Assembly: GCA_020634315.1 (NCBI GenBank)
Contig: JACKBV010000002.1
Coordinates: forward strand, 248,001-312,000
DNA from: Ardenticatenaceae bacterium
GTDB taxonomy: Bacteria > Chloroflexota > Anaerolineae > Promineifilales > Promineifilaceae
DNA length: 64,000 nt
Direction of reading: 5' to 3'
The position numbers and the translations under genes are program-made. The notes beneath the pieces are model-generated. The model saw nothing but the letters and a program-made list of their open reading frames with translations, had not been told where the DNA came from and ran no database searches. Below, in pieces: positions 10,301 to 21,600 of this stretch; position 1 is the stretch's first letter, and every line of letters begins with the position of its first letter.

Positions 10301-11559
10301 CCGGTTTCTTGCCCAATCCGTTGTTGCCACACACTCGCGCAGAGATGGCCGTGCCGCTGCTCGCCGGTGAAGACATTTTAGGCGTCTTGGATGTGCAGGC
10401 AGATAGGGTTGACCGCTTCTCCAGTGAAGATGTCAACATTTTTATCACGCTGGCAAACCAGGTAGCGGTTGCTCTGCAAAATGCCCGCCGTTATGCGGAA
10501 GCGCAACAAGCCTTAGACGAATTGACGCGTCTGCAACGCGTCATGTCCCGCGAAGGGTGGCAGGCATTCTTGCTGGCTAAAGAACGCGCCTTGCACGGAT
10601 TCCGTTTTGATCAACAACGCGCCCTCCCCATTCGCAACACCGAGGAAATAGCTGATTTCACAACCGATACTGCCAGCACGGTGACTGTGCCGCTTAATGT
10701 ACGTGGCGAAACGATTGGCCGTTTAGGCCTGCGCACCCCCACTGGCGCACCAATCCCGCCAGAAAAACAAGCGCTGCTGCAAACAATGATGCAGCAAATA
10801 TCAGAAGCGCTTGAACGTGCTCGCCTTGCCGAGCAAACACAAATGGCGCTGACGGAGGCGGAAACGCTTTCGCGATTTGGGGCCATGCTCAACGGTGCGC
10901 ACAGCTACGAGGAAATTGGTCAGGCCGTCTTGAATATATGGAAAGGGCGTACCAATGACACATTAACAGCGAGTATCTTTGAACTGGAAACAGACGAAAC
11001 AGGCACGCCAGAATGGCAAGTGATTGCATTCCCCACTGATTTAACGGAAGAACAAGAACAGTTCCGACGTTTCCCTGTTAAATTAACCAATTCTGATCCG
11101 CATTGGATGCGCGGTGGTGGGAGGCTCCATCTTATTGCAGACACGGCTACTGAACCAACATTACTGCCGCAAGAGAAAGCTATTTATGAACAAGTAAGTG
11201 CCCGCTCGATAGCGGAACTTCCATTACGATTGGGGAACCGCTGGGTTGGTCTAGTTGTGATGGCCTGGCAAGAGGCTGTTCCGTTTACACCGGCCGATGA
11301 ACGGCTGTTGGCGGCGATGGTTGACCAGTTAGCATTGGCGGTTAACAGCCAGCAGCTATTAAGTGCAGCGCAAACACGGGCACAACGTGAACAGCAGTTA
11401 CGCGAGATCTCGACCCGCGTTAGCACGGCTGTGGATGCTGACGCTATTTTACGCACGGCGGCTCAGGAAATCGGCCGTGCCTTTGGCCTGGAAACCTTCG
11501 TTTTCCTAACCGATCCCGCTCCCGAAGTAGAAAACTCAAACGGCGCTGATGCGCACTGA
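7360..11559 (+). CDS. Membrane sensor 3: chemoreceptor-like Cache head-HAMP-GAF-PAS3-GAF2 protein without kinase
   Basis: 1399 aa. TM1 is about 30-45, an extracytoplasmic domain about 46-240, TM2 about 246-265 and HAMP about 266-320. The external domain carries YLPTHN, RTKRIFNDPIGL and a terminal GEHWGAFRVAIEL. This pattern is familiar from the Cache-type ligand domains of single-HAMP chemotaxis receptors. Inside the cell follow GAF about 332-489 and PAS about 496-615 (PAS_3 type, GIWDWD and HPEDHDRMM). Two more PAS domains lie at about 626-748 and 761-872. GAF about 877-1047, the REGW module (SREGWQAFL) about 1054-1160 and GAF about 1164-1339 complete the core. The shared tail (RAQREQQLREIS, then ILRTAAQEIGRAFG) ends the protein. 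The gap to sensor 2 is 45 bp. A chemoreceptor-like head without an MCP signalling hairpin or a kinase is notable. Confidence 0.9.
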   Translation: MNVKDESTYQTQNISLRAIERLQNRITFRILVLLIPLLALFTWYNIRSQRQNLEELLLQNAEAIARTGAITLGRDLENAISSGRLTKEAVFDTNYIRYWEFDPTTDPNFEGPPSSLDKYHTQYDAYTDENWQSIIDSFLVSDDIVFATAVDKNGYLPTHNTRWSSGDGSAATDRTKRIFNDPIGLLAAENIEQATLQQIYERPGTNQILWDVSAPIYVNGEHWGAFRVAIELAQNQERVATAAWQTALAMFLVAGLASAFAWYTGQYVSNPIERLTQLAVKAANGDLSEQIEIPNRQEITILAGSFNIMTNRLKLLVESLEQRVNERTKALATSTEVSRRLSTILSQERLVNEVVTQVQTAFNYYHAHIYLFDETGENLVMVGGTGEAGKAMLAAGHRLSIGKGLVGRAAATKTAVLVPDVTRDDQWLPNPLLPDTAAEVAIPITIGDQVLGVLDIQHNTVGVLNENSIALLESIANQVAIALQNARQVAQTRASQDRFALAVEGANEGIWDWDIPSNEVYFSPRWKAMIGYEDHEISNRFAEYEDRIHPEDHDRMMQAVNDYLEGRSTTYEHEFRLRHKDGSYRWILVRATLVRDEEGYPLRMAGSHSDITERKQIEEVLRFSQEQLTRTMTVAQMAYWEIDLLTSTVILNDHYYALLRTTAEKEGGYNFPIETFMNRFVHPDDIPALQAIGDNLEQAAIDFEGHFEYRVLCGDGTIQHAQIDYRLQLNEEGIPVKLYGSHLDVTERKLAERQLQEEQARLQAILESINVPLNITSLVNGTILYANEPTAEISHMPREEIVGHNVPFAFADKKEQETYINNLRSTGHVSNLEVHMQRHDGTTFWALLSASIIDFEGEQALMSSVIDVSERWDAQQALGQRATELATVAEVGTIAATILEPEQLLQRVVNLTKERFQLYHAHVYLLDDKKEQLVLSSGAGEIGQTMVREGRQIALSQEQSLVARAARTHQGVIINDVQAEPGFLPNPLLPHTRAEMAVPLLAGEDILGVLDVQADRVDRFSSEDVNIFITLANQVAVALQNARRYAEAQQALDELTRLQRVMSREGWQAFLLAKERALHGFRFDQQRALPIRNTEEIADFTTDTASTVTVPLNVRGETIGRLGLRTPTGAPIPPEKQALLQTMMQQISEALERARLAEQTQMALTEAETLSRFGAMLNGAHSYEEIGQAVLNIWKGRTNDTLTASIFELETDETGTPEWQVIAFPTDLTEEQEQFRRFPVKLTNSDPHWMRGGGRLHLIADTATEPTLLPQEKAIYEQVSARSIAELPLRLGNRWVGLVVMAWQEAVPFTPADERLLAAMVDQLALAVNSQQLLSAAQTRAQREQQLREISTRVSTAVDADAILRTAAQEIGRAFGLETFVFLTDPAPEVENSNGADAH

Positions 11560-11569
11560 GGAAAATGAT

Positions 11570-14500
11570 ATGCTGGCACAAATCAAAGCATTTCTTGCTC
11601 CACCCACATTTGGAGATGACGAAGACAAAAATCGTCGCGCAGCTCAAGCAAACGTCATTCTATTGACGAGCTTTTTCGTTGTCCTCATTCTCTACCTGCT
11701 GCGCATTGCGCCGAACTTTCCCCAAAGAGTTGGCGCACAGGCTAATCTTGTCATTTTGGCCATTCTTCTGACAACAGGCATACTCTCGTGGGCACTGCGT
11801 CGGGGATATGTGCGAGCCTCCAGCTATATATTGGTAATCATTACCTGGTCGGCCCTGGCCTTCCAGGCATGGTCGGCAGATGGTGTCCGTGATTCAGCTT
11901 TTGTCCTTCTCCTTGTTCCAATCCTCATTGCCAGTCTGCTATTGGGCTGGCGCACCGCAGCTGTATTCACAGCTCTATCTATTCTCACAGGTTGGGGATA
12001 TGTTGCGGCGGAAAATGCAGGTTACATTGTGTGGGACCTGGACAGCAATACAGGCATTGCTCAAGAATATACAGTCCTGTTCATCATGGCGGCTGTATTG
12101 ATTTATCTCATCATTAGTAACCTGGAAAAAGCGTTAGAGAATACCAGACAGAGCAATCGTGAATTGAAGACTTTGAGCGAACAACTTGAGCAGCGTATCC
12201 TGGAACGGACGCATGAATTGCAGCAAGCGGCGGCGGAACTCAAAGTTGGTGAAGAACGCTTTGCCCTGGCCGCAGAGGGCACACAAAGTGGTATTTGGGA
12301 TTGGGACTTGCATACCGACACGGTTTATTATTCGCCGCGTTGGCAAATCTTGTTAGGCATTGCTCCGGGAACGGTGAGCAACCAACACAGCGAATTTGAA
12401 CAACGTTTGCACCCAGAAGATTATGATCGGGTGACGCAAGCCATTACGGACTATCTGGCTGGACAGCTAGATGAGTACAATCTTGAGTTCCGCATGCAGC
12501 ACGAAAATGGCTCTTATATTTGGGTTCAAGACAGTGGACACCTGTCATATGATGAAGCGGGAAAACCGACACGTATGGTTGGTGCGCTCAACGACGTCTC
12601 GCAAAGAAAAGAGGTGGAGGCACAATTAGTCCAGGAACAGCAGCGTGTACGTGCCATCTTGGAGTCTATCAGCATTCCTTTGCTTATCTCCCGTCTCGCT
12701 GATGGCGTAATGCTCTATTTCAACGACGCCATCAGTGTAATCACAGGGTTGTCAGGTACGGATTTAATCGGCCGTGCCACGCCAGATTTTTATTATGATC
12801 CCGCAGAACGGACGATGTATTTGCAAGTGTTGCAATCACAGGGTTATGTTGACAACTATGAATTGCAACTAAAGCGCGGTAATGGTGAACCTTTCTGGGC
12901 GTTGGTGTCAGCACGGATTATTGACTTTGAAGGCGAACAATCTGTCATCACATCATTGATAGATATTACGGCACGCCAGGAGGCCCAAACGGCGATTGCC
13001 AAGCGTGCATCTGAATTGGCAACGGTGGCGCAAGTGGGAACGGCCGCTTCCACCATCCTTGATCCCGACGACCTCCTCCAAGAAGTCGTCGATCTCACCA
13101 AAGTCAGCTTTAGCCTTTACCACGCTCACATTTACCTGCTCGACAAAGAAGGGGAAAATCTCGTATTGACCGCTGGCGCAGGTGATGTTGGGCGGCAAAT
13201 GGTGGCACAAGGCCGCCAGATACCCTTCAACCAAGAGCAATCATTGGTCGCCCGCGCCGCACGCACAGGGCAAGGCGTCACCGTCAACGATGTACAAGCC
13301 GACTCAGGGTTCCTCCCCAACCCACTCTTGCCCAACACACACTCTGAAATGGCTATTCCCATCATGGTTGGGGGGCTGTTGTTAGGCGTTTTGGATGTGC
13401 AATCAGAAGAAGTTGGTGCTTTCACCCAAGAAGACATCAACATTTACACCACTTTGGCAGCGCAAATTGCCGTTGCCCTCCAAAATGCCCGGCAGCACGA
13501 AAACACACAAAAAGCGTTGGCTGAAACCGGAGTTCTTCTGGACATTGCTCAAGTTACCAGCAGTTCTTTGGAATTAGAGAGCATTCTAGCAAAGGTTCTA
13601 GAAGAGATATTGACAGCCACAGGATTTGAAGCAGGCCTGATCAGTCTAATCAACCGCGACACAGAATCCCTGGAAATCCTCAGCCACCGTTTGCCGGAGC
13701 GATTCTTCTATTTGCTGCAACAAAACGGACTAAACGGTACCCTCTGCCACCTGGTTTACCAACGCCAGGAACCAATTGTTGTGCTGGATTTGACGAAAGG
13801 CGCACCGGTTGATGTCACAGGACTTGTTGGCCTAGGATTTCAATCTTATCAGGGCGTTCCCTTACAAGTGAGGGGCGAAGTCTTAGGAACCATTTGTATT
13901 TTCAGCAATGCGCCTCTGGCTGAACAAAAAGCAAATATCAACTTACTGCAAGGTATTGGTCAACAGGTTGGTTTTGCCATCCAAAACGCCTCTTTGTTTG
14001 AGCAAATGCAACAAGCTTTGACCGAAGTCGAAACGTTCCGTCTTTTGGTCGAGGGAGCAACACAAGGAATTGGTCTTGCTACACCAGTGGGACAGTTCAC
14101 TTATATCAACCCAGCTTTGAGTAAAATACTGGAAGGGGAAAGTGCAGAAGATATTATCGGCAACGGATTCATGACTTATCATGCCCCCGAATTACAAGAA
14201 ATATTCCAGTCCGAAATTCAACCCATTATGCGCGATACAGGCTCCTGGCAAGGGGAATCGGAACTGACATTGCCATCAGGGCGCGTCATACCATCACAGG
14301 AGAACTATTTCTTCCTCTTCAATGAAGCAGGAGAAATTAGCAACGTGGCCGTGATCATTGCTGATATTTCTGAACGCAAAGCGGCAGAAGCGGCACAGCA
14401 TGCAGCGCAGCAAGCACAAGAAGAATTGACAACACAGTTGGGAGAACGACTGCAACAGTTGAATGCGCTGCAACGCGCCATGACCCGCGAAGGTTGGCAA

Positions 14501-15568
14501 GCTTTCTTGTTGGAGCGCGAACGTCTGATACAAGGATACCAATTTAATGAGGATCGCGTGCGCATGATCACGCGCCTGGAATACCCGCAAGATGACGAGG
14601 GGGAAGAACAAAATCTACCGTTAAGCGCAAAGCAAGTAGCAGAAATTGTTACTTCGCCAGAAGGAAGCGCCATTGGCACGAAAATGCAGCTTCACGGGGA
14701 AACAATTGGTTACATTGGTGTGCGCAACCCGGCCGGCAGACCCATTGATCCAGCCGTGCAGGCGTTATTACAAGAAATCTCGCAACAAGTATCGGATTCG
14801 TTGGAGCGGGCCAGATTATTTGAAGAGACAGAACTGGCACGCAGTCAGACAGAGGCTTTGTTCTCAGGTAGTGAGCAAATTGTGCGGGCAACAACGCTAG
14901 AGACGATTTTGCAAGCGCTGGTAGAAGGAACCGCTTTAAGACGCTTCGACCGTGTGAGCCTCAATCTGTTTAATCGGCCGTGGCAGCAAACAGAGCCACC
15001 TGAAACGGTCACAGTGATGGCTGTATGGCGTAAAGAACAGATTACGCCAGCCACGATTCCTGCCGGGACAACATTTCCAATCAGGCAATATCCATTATTT
15101 GCCATGTTACGGCGTGATCAGGCACTGATTGTGGACGATGCCATGACGGACCCGCGCCTGGACACGCAATCAAGAATATTGTTTGTCAATAACTTGAATG
15201 CACGCACGATGATGGCGACACCGATGGTGTCTGGTGACCAATGGATCGGCTTTGCCCTGGGTATGGCAGACGAACCTGTTCACCTCAATGAGGATGACTT
15301 ACGGCAGGTTGATGCATTGGTTGGACAGGCAGCCACTGTGACACAAACATTGCGACTGTATCAGGAAGCAGAAACACGTGCGCGGCGGGAACAGCTGCTA
15401 CGTGAAGTAGGTGAGCGTGTTAGCGCGGCCGTCGATGCGGAGTCGGTGTTGAAAACCGCCTCGCGGGAAATTGGTCGGGCATTGGGCTTACAAACTTACG
15501 TTTACTTGAAACCGCCTAGTGACAAGCAACCGGCAACTGTTGACGAAAACGGGAATGAGTCAAGCTAA
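11570..15568 (+). CDS. Membrane sensor 4: six-helix membrane head-PAS2-GAF2-PAS-GAF protein without kinase
   Basis: About 1332 aa from ATG 11570, which has GAGGA 7 nt upstream. An in-frame ATG at 11549 overlaps the stop of sensor 3 and has no such site. In place of a two-helix receptor head, the N-terminus (about 28-190) has about six hydrophobic helices with very short loops and no HAMP, so it may sense within the membrane. A coiled coil (LEQRILERTHEL) leads into PAS about 227-345 and PAS about 358-470. GAF about 475-642, a more divergent GAF about 647-814 and PAS about 819-940 follow. The REGW module (TREGWQAFL) is about 962-1083 and GAF about 1094-1264. The shared tail (RARREQLLREVGERVS) ends it. 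No output domain. It contains no ACGGCCGT palindrome, unlike most genes here. Confidence 0.9.
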   Translation: MLAQIKAFLAPPTFGDDEDKNRRAAQANVILLTSFFVVLILYLLRIAPNFPQRVGAQANLVILAILLTTGILSWALRRGYVRASSYILVIITWSALAFQAWSADGVRDSAFVLLLVPILIASLLLGWRTAAVFTALSILTGWGYVAAENAGYIVWDLDSNTGIAQEYTVLFIMAAVLIYLIISNLEKALENTRQSNRELKTLSEQLEQRILERTHELQQAAAELKVGEERFALAAEGTQSGIWDWDLHTDTVYYSPRWQILLGIAPGTVSNQHSEFEQRLHPEDYDRVTQAITDYLAGQLDEYNLEFRMQHENGSYIWVQDSGHLSYDEAGKPTRMVGALNDVSQRKEVEAQLVQEQQRVRAILESISIPLLISRLADGVMLYFNDAISVITGLSGTDLIGRATPDFYYDPAERTMYLQVLQSQGYVDNYELQLKRGNGEPFWALVSARIIDFEGEQSVITSLIDITARQEAQTAIAKRASELATVAQVGTAASTILDPDDLLQEVVDLTKVSFSLYHAHIYLLDKEGENLVLTAGAGDVGRQMVAQGRQIPFNQEQSLVARAARTGQGVTVNDVQADSGFLPNPLLPNTHSEMAIPIMVGGLLLGVLDVQSEEVGAFTQEDINIYTTLAAQIAVALQNARQHENTQKALAETGVLLDIAQVTSSSLELESILAKVLEEILTATGFEAGLISLINRDTESLEILSHRLPERFFYLLQQNGLNGTLCHLVYQRQEPIVVLDLTKGAPVDVTGLVGLGFQSYQGVPLQVRGEVLGTICIFSNAPLAEQKANINLLQGIGQQVGFAIQNASLFEQMQQALTEVETFRLLVEGATQGIGLATPVGQFTYINPALSKILEGESAEDIIGNGFMTYHAPELQEIFQSEIQPIMRDTGSWQGESELTLPSGRVIPSQENYFFLFNEAGEISNVAVIIADISERKAAEAAQHAAQQAQEELTTQLGERLQQLNALQRAMTREGWQAFLLERERLIQGYQFNEDRVRMITRLEYPQDDEGEEQNLPLSAKQVAEIVTSPEGSAIGTKMQLHGETIGYIGVRNPAGRPIDPAVQALLQEISQQVSDSLERARLFEETELARSQTEALFSGSEQIVRATTLETILQALVEGTALRRFDRVSLNLFNRPWQQTEPPETVTVMAVWRKEQITPATIPAGTTFPIRQYPLFAMLRRDQALIVDDAMTDPRLDTQSRILFVNNLNARTMMATPMVSGDQWIGFALGMADEPVHLNEDDLRQVDALVGQAATVTQTLRLYQEAETRARREQLLREVGERVSAAVDAESVLKTASREIGRALGLQTYVYLKPPSDKQPATVDENGNESS

Positions 15569-15657
15569 AAGGCGATCTTGGACTTTACCCGCAATATATT
15601 TAAGAAGAATCTTGAAAAGAACGGCTAGAGGCATTTTTTCATTCGAGGCAAGCTGAT

Positions 15658-18600
15658 ATGGATAGCAAAAGAACCATACAGATCAGACAAAGTATCCGAG
15701 CCAGATTATTGACGCTGATTCTAGGGCTGACAATCCTCTCGATTGTGATTATTGGGTATGTCAGCATCAATTCGATTTTGCGTGCGGGACAAAGCGCACA
15801 GGTGGTCAGTAATGATGTACTGCAACAACAAGCTGAGGATTTTTTGCTGCAAGTAACGGCAGATAATGCAGCGGCAACGGCTTCTGAATTTGAAGACCTT
15901 CGCCTGGATACGGACCACATCGCACAATTTATTGCCAATGTGTACAGTAATCCTGACGATTTTGCCTCACAAACTTTTTGGCGAGCGGAGGACAGCCTGT
16001 TTGAAGGGCCTGATGGGCAATATATTAACGGCGCTGATGAACTTTCTTCTATTTTCGTTTCCAGTTTTGTCGAACTGGATGAAGCTGTGCTGGCTGACGT
16101 CAATTTATCTGCTTACTTAGATACGTTGATGCCTGCTATTTATGAAAGTTACTCTGGTTTGGTCGGTGTTTATTTAATCCATAAGGATTCGTTCACCCGT
16201 TATTATCCCAATATTGAATTGGGGCTAATTGTTCCGGGTGATTATCGGATGACGGAAGACGCTTTTTATGCGGCGGGAACGCCAGAGAACAACCCTGAGA
16301 AAAATGTGGTGTGGACGCCTGTTTATGATGATCCGGCGGGACAAGGGTTGTTGGTAACGGCCGTTGCCCCCATCTACACCGACCAGGATGAATTTGTCGG
16401 CATTATTGGCCTCGACTTGAGTTTAACTGCGCTGACGGAAGAAATTGATGAAATCAGCCCCTTTGCCGACGGATACTCCTTTTTGATCAATAAAGAGGGG
16501 CTGGCGATTGCGTTACCGCAACAAGGATATGAAGATTTATTCGAGACGTCCCTGGAAGGTGATTTAGTGGGCGCGGGCGTTGATTTAACGGCCGTTAACA
16601 ACAACTTCACCCCCGTCTTAAATGACATGCGCCAGGGGAAAACCGGATTCCAATCTTTGTCGGCAAATGGAAAAGACCTCTTCGTTGCCTACACCCCGCT
16701 AACCAATACCGATTGGAGCCTGGCTAGCGTCGTAGAAGCAAAAAACATGCTTCAGGTTGTCACCCTCCTCCAAAACGAGATCGAAAGCTCGACACAATCA
16801 TTGGTCGTTTCGCGCATTTTGCCCATCGGCATTGTCCTGCTTGTCCTGGCGGTGTTTGTTAGCCTCTTACTCACCAATCGTCTCCTGGCTCCCATGCAAA
16901 GACTTGCTGTCGCCGCCAACCAAATAGGGAGTGGTGATTGGGATTTGGTGGACACAATCAAACCAGAAACCAAACGCCAGGATGAAATTGGCGTGTTGGC
17001 GACAGCCTTTAACACCATGACCAACCAGTTACGCAATTTGGTTGCAGGGTTGGAGCATCGCGTCACGGCACGTACGAAAGATTTAAATTTGGCGGCTGAA
17101 ATTGGGCGGCAGGTGTCACGCGTCCGTAGTTTAGATAAGCTTTTAACCCAGGCTGTCGATCTGATTCAAGAGCAGTTCAATCTGTACCAGACACAAATCT
17201 ACCTGACAGACGACGCCCAAAAAACCCTTATCTTACGTGCCAGCACCGGGTATGCCGGTACAAAATTACTTGACGCGGGGCATGAATTACCTATCACGCA
17301 AAATTCGCTCAACGGAACGGCCGTTATCAGCAAACAAGCAGTCATTGTGGCCGATACACGCAACCACGCCATGTTCCTCGCCAATCCACTCTTGCCCAAC
17401 ACCCGCTCAGAAATGGTCATTCCCCTCATTGTTGGTGAGCGCGTTGTCGGCGTTCTCGACTTACAAAGCGATCAAGTGGAATCGTTGACTGAAGAAAACC
17501 TGCCCGCCTTCACCGTCTTGGCCGGGCAATTAGCCATTGCCATCCGCAATGCAACCCTTTTCAGTGAACGTGACCAGGCTGTAAAAGCATTACAAGACAG
17601 CCAGGCACGTTTCGCTCTGGCTGTACAAGGCTCAAACGATGGCATTTTGGAATGGAATATTCCTGCAAACACGTTTTACATGTCTCCACGCGTCAAAGAA
17701 ATGCTTGGCTATGAAGATCATGAAATCCCGAATGAACCTGATAATTTTGAAAATCTGATTCATCCTGAAGATCATGATCAGGTCATGCAGACCATGAACG
17801 ATGCTTTGACCGGCAAACTTGCAAATTATGAACTGGAGATGCGTTTACAACATAAAGATGGCTCGTATCGTTGGATTTTGTCACGCGGCGTACTTCTCCG
17901 CGCCGAAGATGGCACACCCCTCCGCATCGGCGGCTCCTTATCTGACATTACCGAGCGCAAACAGACTGAAGTGACATTACGTGAAGAGCAGGCACGTACG
18001 CAAACCCTTCTCCAATCTGTTGCCGTACCCATGCTCATCTCTCGCGCTTCTGATGGCAAAATATATTATGCCAATGAACACCTGGCCGATGTTCTGCTAG
18101 TACCAGTTGAAGAGTTAATGAGTAAGGGCACACCCAACTTTTATGTAGACCCGGCCGATCGTGTCGCCGTTGTCGGCGAAATTCAGCGCGAAGGGTTCGT
18201 CAGTAACTACGAGCTGCGCATGAGGCGAGCCAATGATGATATTTTTTGGTCACTTTTATCGGCTCGATTGATCAATTTTTCCGGCGAGATCGCCATTATT
18301 ACTTCGCTCATTGATATTACAGACCGTGCAGTAGCGGAAGCAACATCAGCAAAGCAAGCGGCAGACCTGCAAACGGTTGCTGATCTGAGTGCGCAAGTTA
18401 CGTCCATTCAAGACCCACAACATTTATTGGAAGTGCTTGTTCAGGAAACAAGACGTCGTTTTGACCTTTATCACTGTCACGTCTTTCTACTGGATGGGGA
18501 TAACCTGAAGATTCAGGCCTGTGGCTGGCATGAAGGAGCTGTGCAGTTTGGTTCACATGGTGACACAGTGATTCCTGTCCACGCAGAACGGTCATTGGTA

Positions 18601-21600
18601 GCGCAAGCTGTGCGTACACGCAAGCCGGTTGTGGTCAATGATGTGTATAACGATCCACACTGGCTGCCAAATGAGTTGTTGCCCGACACACGCTCGGAGA
18701 TCGCCATTCCCTTAGTGGTTGGTAATGAGATATTGGGTGTTCTGGATGCGCAGGCAGCCGTCGTTAATCGATTTACCGAACAGGATGTCCAAATTCAAAC
18801 CACACTGGCCGCACAAATCGCGGTCGCGTTACAAAATGCCCGCCAGTTTACTTTTGCCCAAGAGGCATTAGAAGACGCGAAAACTTTCCGTCAATTAGTC
18901 GCCGCTTCTAGCGAAAGTATCGGCATGGCTGATTTACAAGGTGTTGTCACTTATGCGAATCCCGCTTTATTAGAGATGGTTGGTGCGGAAAAGTTGGAGG
19001 ATCTTGTTGGGCAAGCCATGTTCCCGCTGTATCCGCCAGAAATCCAACAACGTTTCATGGAAGAAATTATTCCAACTGTCTTGCAAAAGGGAGATTGGCA
19101 AGGCGAGTTACGGATGGAAGCAAACGGCCGTACCATCGCCACTTACGAAGATTACTTCCTGCTGCGCGATGAGGCAGGTAACCCAACTCAATTTGTCGCC
19201 ATCATTTCCGACATTACCGAGCAGAAACAACGAGAGGAAGCTGCCCGACAAAACGAAACGCTGATGCGTACCATTATTGACTCGACGCCAGACTGGATCT
19301 TTGTCAAAGATACAGAACATCGTTACCGCATGGTCAACAAAGGGTATGCAGACTTTCTGCACCGGTCGCCAGATGAGTTCATTGGCAAGGATGATATAGA
19401 CCTTGGCTATCCCGAAGAACTGATATACGGGGACCCGGAAAAAGGCACTCGTGGTATTTGGAATGATGACCAGGAAGTGATGGACAGTGGTCAATTGAAA
19501 ACCATTGACCATGACACCACTGAAATTGAAGGAGAACTCAGGTTCCTCAACACCATTAAAGCACCATTGAAAGATGGACAAGGGAATGTCACAGGTATTG
19601 TTGTCTATGTGCATGACATCACGAACCAGATGCAAGCACAGCAAACGCAAACAATGTTGGCCCGTGAACTGGAAGAGCGGCTGGAACAGGTGAATGCCTT
19701 GCAACGAGCCATGACACGTGAAGGGTGGCAGGCATTCCTCACGGCAGATGAACGTTCTGTGCAAGGCTTTATGTTTTCTGGCGAGTCGATGCTCCCTATC
19801 GGTGCCAACCCGCTCAACGAACAGCTTGCCACGGCTGCACCTATTCCGTTAGAGGAAATTACAGATGTTTCTTTTAATGAGACGCGTACGGCCGTTTCCA
19901 TACCACTCAACCTTCATGGTGAATCCATCGGCGTTATTGGAGCGCGTAATGCCAGTGGCGCCCCTCTCGATGACGAACAACAAGCCTTGCTAACCGCTTT
20001 TTCACAGCAAGTAGCAGAAGCATTGGAACGGGCACGTTTATTTGAAGAAACAGAAATTGGGCGGCAGCAACTCGACCGTCGCGCCCAGGAATTGACCGCC
20101 ATCAACGAAGTCGCCCAATCCGTCTCGCAACAGCTAGACCCTGAACAGCTGTTGGAAACCATTTACCGGCAAGTTCAGCGTATCTTGCCAGCCGATGCCT
20201 TTATTGTTGCCTTATACGACGAGGCAAAAAACACACTCTCCTACCCGATGGTTTATGACGAAGGGAAACGCTTTGAAGAATTACCCGGCCCGCCTAAACC
20301 CAACACGCAAATCTACCAGGTGCTGCATGATGGAAAGCCGCGCATCGTCAACCGCACACGCGAACAAGTTGACGAGATTCTGTTTAAGCGTAGAGAGAGA
20401 GAAGGGTACACACTAGGCGACGAAGCCAAAATATCAGCCTCCCTGCTTTACGTTCCATTGCAAATAGGGCCACGTATCGCGGGTGTTATGTCTATCCAAA
20501 GCTACCAGTTTAATGCTTACGGCGAGCAGGAGACAGATTTGCTTATCGGTATTGCCAACCATGTGGCGGTGGCGTTGGAAAATGCCCGGCTCTATGCAGA
20601 AGCACAACTCCGCGCCGAGCAAATGGCGTTGATTAACCATCTTGCCGAGACTGTGGCCCAACAACTTGACCCCAATCAAGTTTTGGATACTGTTTACCAG
20701 CAAGTGCAAGAAGTTATTCCTACTGGTGCCTTTATTGTTGGCTTGTGGGACGAGCAAAGCGGTATAGTCCATTACCCAATGGTCTACGATCAAGGTGAGC
20801 GGTTTGACGAAGTGGATGCCCCACCTGTCCCCGGCAGTTATATGGAACAGATTTTACAAACCGGGGAACCGATTCTGGTCAACTACACAACAGATGAGAT
20901 CGCAGAGCTTGAGCATGAAACGTTCGCCTCATTGGGCCAGCAAAAGCGACCTAACTCTATTATGTTTGTCCCGCTCTACAGTGGCGCACGCGTTACCGGC
21001 GCAATCTCGCTGCAAAATTATGAGGGACATCAATACAACCAGTCTGATATTCAGCTCTTAAGCGGTATTGCCAACCATGTCACCGTCGCATTGGAGAATG
21101 CCCGTCTGTTTACACAGACTGAACAGAGAGCCGCAGAATTGGCTATCATCAATGCAGTCAGCGAGGTAGCCAGCTCGCAGTTGAACCTGCCAGACTTGTT
21201 TAATGGCGTAGGCAATTTGCTGCACGATACGTTTAATGCGGAAAGTGTGTATATCGCACTCTATGACAGACAAAAAGAGTTAATCACATTCCCGTATTTC
21301 CATTCAAGCGAAGATGGCCTCCTGACTGTAGCGCCCTGTTCGATCAATGATGGCGGATTGACGGCAAAAATTGTCGAAAGTCGTGCGCCGCTGCTGCGCT
21401 TGTGGGAGCAAGAGAACCCGAGCGAAGATGCGGTATCAGAAGGGGCGAAAACGGTAGGCAACGGCCGTTACACTGATTGTTATTTAGGCGTCCCGATGAT
21501 TGTCGGTAATGAGGTCATTGGCGTTTTGGCAGTGAGCAGCTACCAAGCTGTACGCGCTTACCAGGAACAGGATCAACGGTTACTGGGGATTTTGGCCGGT

